Shown here piece by piece: positions 59,403-64,000 of a DNA stretch of 64,000 nt. The position numbers were made by a program, and so were the translations under genes. Source of the stretch: Microbacterium album (lineage in GTDB: Bacteria; Actinomycetota; Actinomycetes; Actinomycetales; Microbacteriaceae); contig NZ_BMJY01000003.1 of NCBI RefSeq assembly GCF_014643695.1, positions 248,001 through 312,000 on the forward strand. Reading direction: 5' to 3'. Below the pieces are notes generated by a model, which worked only from the letters and a program-made list of their open reading frames with translations, was not told where the DNA came from and made no database searches. How positions within the stretch are numbered: the first letter of the stretch is position 1; every line of letters starts with the position of its first letter.

Positions 59403-61199
59403 TCACTTGAATTTGGGAAGAAGGGTCGCGGGCTCCGAAGCCGATGGCGTGACCCGGTAGGCCTTGAGGACCTGGGTCATCGCCTTCTGGAGCGCGGGCG
59501 CCGTGGCCGCAGACGAGGTTACCCGCTTCGGTTCGTCGAGCGTAATCATGACGACGTACTGCGGGTCGTCCGCCGGCGCGAACCCGACGATGCTCGTGAA
59601 ATACACCCCGGCCTTGTAGCGGCCGTTCCCATCCGTCTTCTGCGCGGTACCGGTCTTCGCCGCGATCGTGTATCCGGGCACCGTGATCTGCTCGGAGACG
59701 GGGCCCTGGTACGCGACGTTCTCGAGCATGAGCGAGACCTGCTCCGCCGTCTCCTCGCTCACGACGCGCCGGGGCTCTCCCGTCTTCGGCTCGACCACCT
59801 CGCCGTCGGGCGTGGTGCACGACTCGACGAGGCGCAGCGGCACGCGCACGCCGCCGTTCGCGATGGTCTGGTAAGCGCTGACGACCTTGGGGATCGTCGC
59901 GGTGAAGGCCTGGCCGAACGTCGTCGCGTAGTGCGACTGGTTGTCCCACCGCTCGGCCGGGTGCAGCTCGCCGGTCTCCTCCCCCGGGAACCCCACGGCC
60001 GTGCTGTCGGCGCCGATGCCGAAGCGCTCGAGCCAGTCGTGGCGCTGCTGCGGGCTGAGCAGGTCGCCGAACTTCGACAGCGCGACGTTGGACGAGTCGA
60101 TGAGGGCGCCCGCGAGCGTGTACTCGTGCTCCGGGTGCGGGAACGCATCGCCCACACGCGCGCCGTTGGGGAACGTCTCGAAGCTCGACGCCGTCGTCGT
60201 GCTGAACGGGGTCGCGACCCCCTCCTCCAGCAACATCGCGGCCGTCACGGCCTTGAACGTCGAACCGGGCTCGAAGGTCGTGCCGAACACGAGCGACCCG
60301 CGGTACTCCGGGTCGGAGGAGAGGACGTCGTTGGGGTCCAGGGATGGATACTGCGCGGCGGCCCTGATCGCGCCGGTCTGCACGTCGACGACGGTGACCG
60401 TGCCGGAGATCGCGTCCTGGTTCTGCGTCTCCTCGGCGATCATCTGCTCCATGTACCACTGCAGGTCGGCGTCGATCGTGAGTTCGACCTCGCCGCCGTC
60501 CACGGCCGGCGTGGTCTTCTCGGTGCCGGGGATCCGGATGCCGTCGGTCGCCCCGATCTGGAACGTCTGCTCGCCGTTGTGCGCCTCGAGGCACGCGTTC
60601 TGCGCCAGCTCGATCCCGGCGAGCGGCTCGCCGTCGACGTCCTGGAAGCCGAGCAGATTGCCCGCGACCGCGCCGTTGGGATAGGCGCGCGACGGCTTCG
60701 CCTCGAACACGAGGTAGGGGACGCCGAGTTCGCGCAGCGCCTGGTACTGCGCCGTGGAGACGCTGTGGGCCAGCCGGGTCCAGCGGCTGTGGGGATCGGC
60801 TGCGAGGGCGTCCGCGACGATCTGCTCGACGCGCTCGGGCTCCTGACCCGTGATCTCGGCGATCGCCGCGGCCTGCTCCGGCCACGTGACCTCGCGCTTC
60901 TCGCCCGACTCGTCCTCGAGCTTCAGCGTGCCGACCAGCGCCGGGTCGACGGCGACGTCGTACCGCATCGTGCTGCTGGCGAGCACGGCGCCGTGGGTGT
61001 CGACGATCGCCCCGCGCGTGCCGAACAGCGTCTGGCGGCCGGCCATGTTGCCCGTGGCGATCGAGTCGGCCACGTGCTCGCGCGCGTTGACGACCTGGAT
61101 GTCGACGAGCCGCACGACGAAGCCGGCGAGCACGGCGAGCACGATGCCCGAGGCCACCATGGTGCGGCGGCGCGCGGAGCGCGTGGCGAGCGGGTTCAT
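59403..61199 (-). CDS. ftsI: septal transpeptidase FtsI (penicillin-binding protein, class B)
   Basis: A 598-aa bitopic cross-linking enzyme of the septum, partner of FtsW. One N-terminal transmembrane helix (about residues 14-32) precedes a PBP-dimer domain (about 55-230). The transpeptidase domain (about 270-590) has the active-site motifs STFK (about 306-309), SSN (about 365-367) and KTGTAQ (about 517-522). No PASTA domains. It lies between the ftsL-like gene and murF, 40 bp from murF. Confidence 0.96.
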   Translation of the reverse strand: MNPLATRSARRRTMVASGIVLAVLAGFVVRLVDIQVVNAREHVADSIATGNMAGRQTLFGTRGAIVDTHGAVLASSTMRYDVAVDPALVGTLKLEDESGEKREVTWPEQAAAIAEITGQEPERVEQIVADALAADPHSRWTRLAHSVSTAQYQALRELGVPYLVFEAKPSRAYPNGAVAGNLLGFQDVDGEPLAGIELAQNACLEAHNGEQTFQIGATDGIRIPGTEKTTPAVDGGEVELTIDADLQWYMEQMIAEETQNQDAISGTVTVVDVQTGAIRAAAQYPSLDPNDVLSSDPEYRGSLVFGTTFEPGSTFKAVTAAMLLEEGVATPFSTTTASSFETFPNGARVGDAFPHPEHEYTLAGALIDSSNVALSKFGDLLSPQQRHDWLERFGIGADSTAVGFPGEETGELHPAERWDNQSHYATTFGQAFTATIPKVVSAYQTIANGGVRVPLRLVESCTTPDGEVVEPKTGEPRRVVSEETAEQVSLMLENVAYQGPVSEQITVPGYTIAAKTGTAQKTDGNGRYKAGVYFTSIVGFAPADDPQYVVMITLDEPKRVTSSAATAPALQKAMTQVLKAYRVTPSASEPATLLPKFK

Positions 61200-61283
61200 G
61201 ACGTGGTGCCTTTCCGTGCTCCTGGCTCGTGGTCGGTCGTCGTGGGCGGGATCTGTCGAAGGAGCGGGTCGGCGCGCGAGGCG

Positions 61284-61895
61284 TCAGCGGGTCTGAGGCC
61301 TCGGCAGGCCCTCGGTGAGGGGCGGCGGCAGCGGATCGTCCGCGGCCGGTGCCGTCTCGTCGCCGGCCTCGGTCTCCTGCACCACGGGCCCGTCGAGCGT
61401 GGTGGCGGGGTCGGTCACGAGCGGCGTGTCGCCGATGAGGGCGTTGCCCACGGCCGCACGCCCCGCCACGTCGACGGTCGAGTCGGCACCCGCGGCGTGC
61501 CCGGCGCCGATCACCGCGCCGTCGCTGAGGCGCAGGAAGCTCGGCGAGGCGTCGATGACCATGCCCAGCGCGGCGGCGTTCGCCGCGAGGTACTGCGGCG
61601 AGCTGAGCCCGGCCACCTCGTCCTGGAGTTCCTGCGCCTGCAGGGTCGCCGCTCGGCGCTCCTGGTTGAGCGCGGCGATGTCGTACGAGGTCTGGGTGAT
61701 CAGGATCGACAGGCTCATCTGCGCCACCGCGATCGCGACGGCGCCCGCCAGCGCGACGACCGCGTACGCCAGGCGCGGCCGGCGGCGCGGCGCGGGAGCC
61801 TCCACCGGCTGCAGCCGCCGCCGCGGCCGGCGTTCGGGCGCGGGCTCCGGTACCGCCGTGCGCGGCACCGCCGCGCTGTTCGCTGCAGGACTCAT
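61284..61895 (-). CDS. ftsL: FtsL-like division protein
   Basis: A 203-aa protein in the position of ftsL, between rsmH and ftsI. Topology fits: a Pro/Arg-rich cytosolic N-terminus (about residues 1-42), one transmembrane helix (LAYAVVALAGAVAIAVAQM, about 42-60) and a short extracytoplasmic coiled coil (about 68-98, ALNQERRAATLQAQELQDEV). A further about 100 residues of loosely ordered Ala/Gly/Pro sequence follow, absent from short FtsL proteins. Start ATG 61895 overlaps the rsmH stop (ATGA). Assignment rests on position and topology because FtsL sequences diverge strongly. Confidence 0.75.
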   Translation of the reverse strand: MSPAANSAAVPRTAVPEPAPERRPRRRLQPVEAPAPRRRPRLAYAVVALAGAVAIAVAQMSLSILITQTSYDIAALNQERRAATLQAQELQDEVAGLSSPQYLAANAAALGMVIDASPSFLRLSDGAVIGAGHAAGADSTVDVAGRAAVGNALIGDTPLVTDPATTLDGPVVQETEAGDETAPAADDPLPPPLTEGLPRPQTR

Positions 61896-62845
61896 TCCGA
61901 CTCCCTCACTCGCTCGATCGCCCGCAGCCGCACCGGCTTCGCGCGGGGATTGCGTGCCGCTTCCTCGTCGCCCGCGACTTCGGCGCCCTTGACGAGCAGA
62001 CGGAAGCGCGGGGCATGCTCGGGGAGCTCCATGGGCAGGCCCGCGGGCGCCGTCGAGGCGCTCGCCTCGGCGAAGAGCCGCTTGACGAACCGGTCCTCGA
62101 GCGACTGGTACGACAGCACCACGAGCCGGCCGCCGACGGCCAGCGTGCTGAGCGCCGCCGGGATCGCCCGCTCGAGGGCGGACAGCTCGCCGTTGACCTC
62201 GATGCGCAGCGCCTGGAAGACGCGCTTGGCCGGGTGCCCGGCGTGGGACAGCGCGGCGGGCGTCGCCTGCTGCAGCACCTCCACCAGCCGGCCCGAGCGC
62301 TCGATCGGGCTCTGCTGGCGCGCCGCGATGATCGCGCGCGCGTAGCGGCCGGCCAGCTTCTCCTCGCCGTAGCGCTCGAAGATGCGCCGCAGCTCCCCCT
62401 CGGAGTACGTCGCGACGATCTCGGCCGCGGTCACCCCCTGCGTGGGATCCATCCGCATGTCGAGCGGCGCATCACGCGCGTAGGCGAATCCGCGCTCCGC
62501 CTCGTCGAGCTGGAGCGACGACACCCCCAGGTCGTAGAGGATCGCGTCGGCGCGGTCGACGCCCGCGGTCCGCAGCGCGTCGGCGATGCCGTCGTAGACG
62601 GTGTGCACGAGCGCGATCCGGTCGGCATGGGCCTGCAACCGCTCGCCGGCGATCCTCAGCGCAGCGGGGTCGCGGTCGAGCCCGACGAGCCGGATGCCGG
62701 GGAACCGGTCGAGGAACGCCTCGGCGTGGCCGCCCATGCCGAGCGTGCCGTCGACGTAGACGGCGCCCTCACGCACGAGCGCGGGGCCGAGCAGCTCGAC
62801 GCAACGCTCGAGCATGACGGGGATGTGGATGTCGCGGAGGTTCAT
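61892..62845 (-). CDS. rsmH: 16S rRNA (cytosine1402-N4)-methyltransferase
   Basis: A 317-aa SAM-dependent rRNA methyltransferase (formerly MraW). HIPVML at about residues 7-12 starts the domain. The SAM-binding segment is YVDGTLGMGGHAEAFL (about 29-44). Further conserved parts are YDLGVSSLQLDEAERGFAY (about 107-125) and LSYQSLEDRFVKRLF near residue 268. Its stop overlaps the ftsL-like start. mraZ ends 134 bp upstream, the canonical order. Confidence 0.96.
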   Translation of the reverse strand: MNLRDIHIPVMLERCVELLGPALVREGAVYVDGTLGMGGHAEAFLDRFPGIRLVGLDRDPAALRIAGERLQAHADRIALVHTVYDGIADALRTAGVDRADAILYDLGVSSLQLDEAERGFAYARDAPLDMRMDPTQGVTAAEIVATYSEGELRRIFERYGEEKLAGRYARAIIAARQQSPIERSGRLVEVLQQATPAALSHAGHPAKRVFQALRIEVNGELSALERAIPAALSTLAVGGRLVVLSYQSLEDRFVKRLFAEASASTAPAGLPMELPEHAPRFRLLVKGAEVAGDEEAARNPRAKPVRLRAIERVRESE

Positions 62846-62979
62846 GATGTGCGGGGCGCTGCGTGGTTCTCGTGCCGATACGAGGGAGGCGCTCCCCCGA
62901 CCCTGATCCCCATCCGCTCGACCTGGCGCCGGGGAAGTGCGTCAGGGCTGCGGGTGGGAGTCACGGCCGGGGGCATGCC

Positions 62980-63411
62980 TCAGAACAGGCCCGGGATCAC
63001 CTCCTGCTCCATCTCCGAGTAGCTCTCTTCGTTGCTCTCCAGGTACGCGTTCCATGCGGCCGCGTCCCAGATCTCCGCGTGGGCGCCGACGCCCGTCACG
63101 ACCAGCTCCTTCTCGAGGCCGGCGTACGTGCGCAGGTGCTGCGGGATCGTGATCCGGTTCTGGCCGTCGGGGGTTTCGGCACTCGCACCGGACAGGAACA
63201 TGCGCAGGAAGTCGCGTGCCTGCTTGTTGCTGAGCGGCGCCTGACGGACGCGTTCGTGCACCTGCTCGAACTCGGCCGTGCTGAACACGTACAGACACCG
63301 CTCCTGCCCGCGCGTGACCACGACGCCGCCCGCCAGCTCCTCGCGGAACTTGGCCGGGAGGATGACGCGGCCCTTGTCGTCGAGCTTGGGGGTGTGAGTA
63401 CCCAACAGCAC
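62980..63411 (-). CDS. mraZ: transcriptional regulator MraZ
   Basis: A 143-aa ring-forming DNA-binding protein that controls the dcw operon. Two SpoVT-AbrB folds: [23 protein letters not shown] (first fold, about residues 4-26, read as two segments) and [14 protein letters not shown] (second, about 81-94). Start GTG 63411 with AGGGGGTGAT about 7 nt upstream. Its probable operator, three 10-bp repeats, lies at 63451-63480, so it likely autoregulates. Confidence 0.95.
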   Translation of the reverse strand: MLLGTHTPKLDDKGRVILPAKFREELAGGVVVTRGQERCLYVFSTAEFEQVHERVRQAPLSNKQARDFLRMFLSGASAETPDGQNRITIPQHLRTYAGLEKELVVTGVGAHAEIWDAAAWNAYLESNEESYSEMEQEVIPGLF

Positions 63412-63450
63412 CGGCCATCACCCCCTTCGTCCGGCCACTCCCGAGGTTGG

Positions 63451-63480
63451 CTCCACTTTACTCCACTTTCCCCCACTGTC
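63451..63480 (-). promoter_or_regulatory. MraZ-binding repeats upstream of mraZ
   Basis: Three consecutive 10-bp units on the minus strand: GACAGTGGGG, GAAAGTGGAG, TAAAGTGGAG, sharing AGTGGRG at a 10-bp period. This matches the known direct-repeat operator of MraZ. It lies 40 bp before the mraZ start. Confidence 0.8.
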
Positions 63481-63549
63481 TAGAGCATCTTCGCTCGATT
63501 TCGCGCGGATCTCGCGAGCTGTGCCGCAGAAAATCAAGGCATGGCGCGG

Positions 63550-63569
63550 GTGGAGGAAGGTGGAGGGAA
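63550..63569 (+). promoter_or_regulatory. second MraZ-like repeat pair on the opposite strand
   Basis: GTGGAGGAAG and GTGGAGGGAA at a 10-bp period on the plus strand, 70 bp upstream of the main repeats and in the opposite orientation. Possibly an auxiliary MraZ site. Confidence 0.4.
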
Positions 63570-63617
63570 AACGGGCCGAAACCAGGCCTCAGGGGAGCCT
63601 GAAAGCCTCGCGAACGC

Positions 63618-63647
63618 AAAAAAAGCGCCGACCCGAAGGTCGGCGCT
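63618..63647 (-). terminator. Rho-independent terminator of the DUF3040 gene
   Basis: On the minus strand AGCGCCGACC - TTCG - GGTCGGCGCT is a perfect 10-bp stem with a UUCG tetraloop, followed by a run of seven T. This is the best textbook terminator in the window and separates DUF3040 from mraZ. Confidence 0.9.
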
Positions 63648-63670
63648 GTGAAAGTGGATGGAAGTGGGCG

Positions 63671-64000
63671 TCAGCCGCCCTGCTGGCGGCGGTCCCATCG
63701 CTCGTTCATGCGGTCCATGAAGGAGGCGGAGCTCGGGCCGCGCGTGCCCCCGACGCTCGCGCCGCGCACGGTTGCACCGCTGCCCTTCACCGGACTGAGG
63801 GCGAGGATGACGCCGCCGAGCATGGCCGCGAAGCCGATGACTCCGAGGGTCAACCCCAGCGCGAGACTTCCGCTCCACAGCGCGATGCCGGCGATGATCG
63901 CACCGAGACCGGCGAGCACGAGGATGGCCCCGTAGATGAGATTTCGGTAGCTGAGAACCTGCGCCCCCGCGGGCGCGCTCACGACATCTGCGTCGTTCTG
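63671..64000 (-). CDS. DUF3040 family membrane protein, 5'-truncated by the window edge
   Basis: The frame runs without a stop to the last base (110 codons). The residues before the internal GTG at 63982 read QNDADVV, matching the N-terminal part of DUF3040 proteins, so the real start is outside the window. Two hydrophobic helices follow (NLIYGAILVLAGLGAIIAGIAL and the LGLTLGVIGFAAMLGGVILAL region), then a basic Gly/Arg tail. DUF3040 genes commonly precede mraZ in Actinobacteria; function unknown. A strong terminator follows the stop. Confidence 0.88.
   Translation of the reverse strand, partial: QNDADVVSAPAGAQVLSYRNLIYGAILVLAGLGAIIAGIALWSGSLALGLTLGVIGFAAMLGGVILALSPVKGSGATVRGASVGGTRGPSSASFMDRMNERWDRRQQGG

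Noticed and set aside
59202..62345. A 1047-codon plus-strand open frame across ftsI and rsmH
   Set aside because: Antisense to ftsI, the ftsL-like gene and rsmH; no conserved motif, composition like other antisense frames.

Overview
This window is chromosomal DNA from a high-GC actinobacterium, most likely Microbacteriaceae and probably Microbacterium-like. The reasons are the uniformly GC-rich coding bias, the actinobacterial subunit-IV (CtaF) and bc1/aa3 respiratory genes, the DUF3039, DUF3040 and DUF3043 families, a DivIVA/SepF/YggT division block, and the ImuA'-ImuB-DnaE2 mutasome. The genus is inferred from gene families, not from an alignment. No rRNA, tRNA, CRISPR, prophage or insertion sequence was seen. 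Coding density is very high; the only gene-free stretch over 300 bp is 35579-35954.

Layout. 1-9.9 kb: a truncated LysE exporter, rdgB-rph-murI, pncB, DUF3039, an ABC permease/ATPase pair with a strange N-terminal extension, a LicC-like nucleotidyltransferase and two hypotheticals. 9.9-16.8 kb: two tandem XRE regulators with palindromic upstream sites, then the divergent SOS mutasome imuA'-imuB-dnaE2 behind two LexA-like boxes. 16.8-22.6 kb: a lipoprotein and a PKD protein that share a low-GC block, a 5'-3' exonuclease, an MFS transporter, a PHP protein and trpD. 22.7-33.4 kb: respiratory genes ctaE-qcrC-qcrA-qcrB and, convergent to them, ctaC-ctaD-ctaF, separated by a TetR/ABC-exporter pair, followed by erpA. 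33.5-45.1 kb: an M20 dipeptidase, DUF3043, a REP-like inverted-repeat element, pyrD, nrdR, hisD, a proline-rich membrane protein, replicative dnaE1 and a cyclodeaminase-like gene. 45.3-64 kb: a long minus-strand division and cell-wall (dcw) block that reads, in transcription order, DUF3040, mraZ, rsmH, ftsL-like, ftsI, murF, mraY, murD, ftsW, murG, murC, ftsQ, ftsZ, yggS, sepF, yggT, divIVA, lspA, rluD.

How they work together. The dcw block makes lipid II (MurF, MraY, MurD, MurG, MurC; MurI supplies D-glutamate) and the septal machine that uses it (FtsZ, SepF, FtsQ, FtsL, FtsW, FtsI, DivIVA). MurE is not encoded here. CtaCDEF and QcrABC form the cytochrome bc1-aa3 supercomplex. DnaE1 is the replicative polymerase; DnaE2 with ImuA' and ImuB is the damage-induced mutagenic one.

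A recurring regulatory theme is a TANNNT -10 hexamer ending 6-8 nt before the start codon, which suggests leaderless mRNAs. The most interesting signals are the LexA-box/promoter architecture and the 18-codon bridging ORF of the mutasome, the paired XRE genes with palindromes, the low-GC mosaic block, the REP-like element, and a hairpin plus 19-bp tandem repeat near rluD. I found no clearly new multi-gene system; most of the window is conserved housekeeping sequence.
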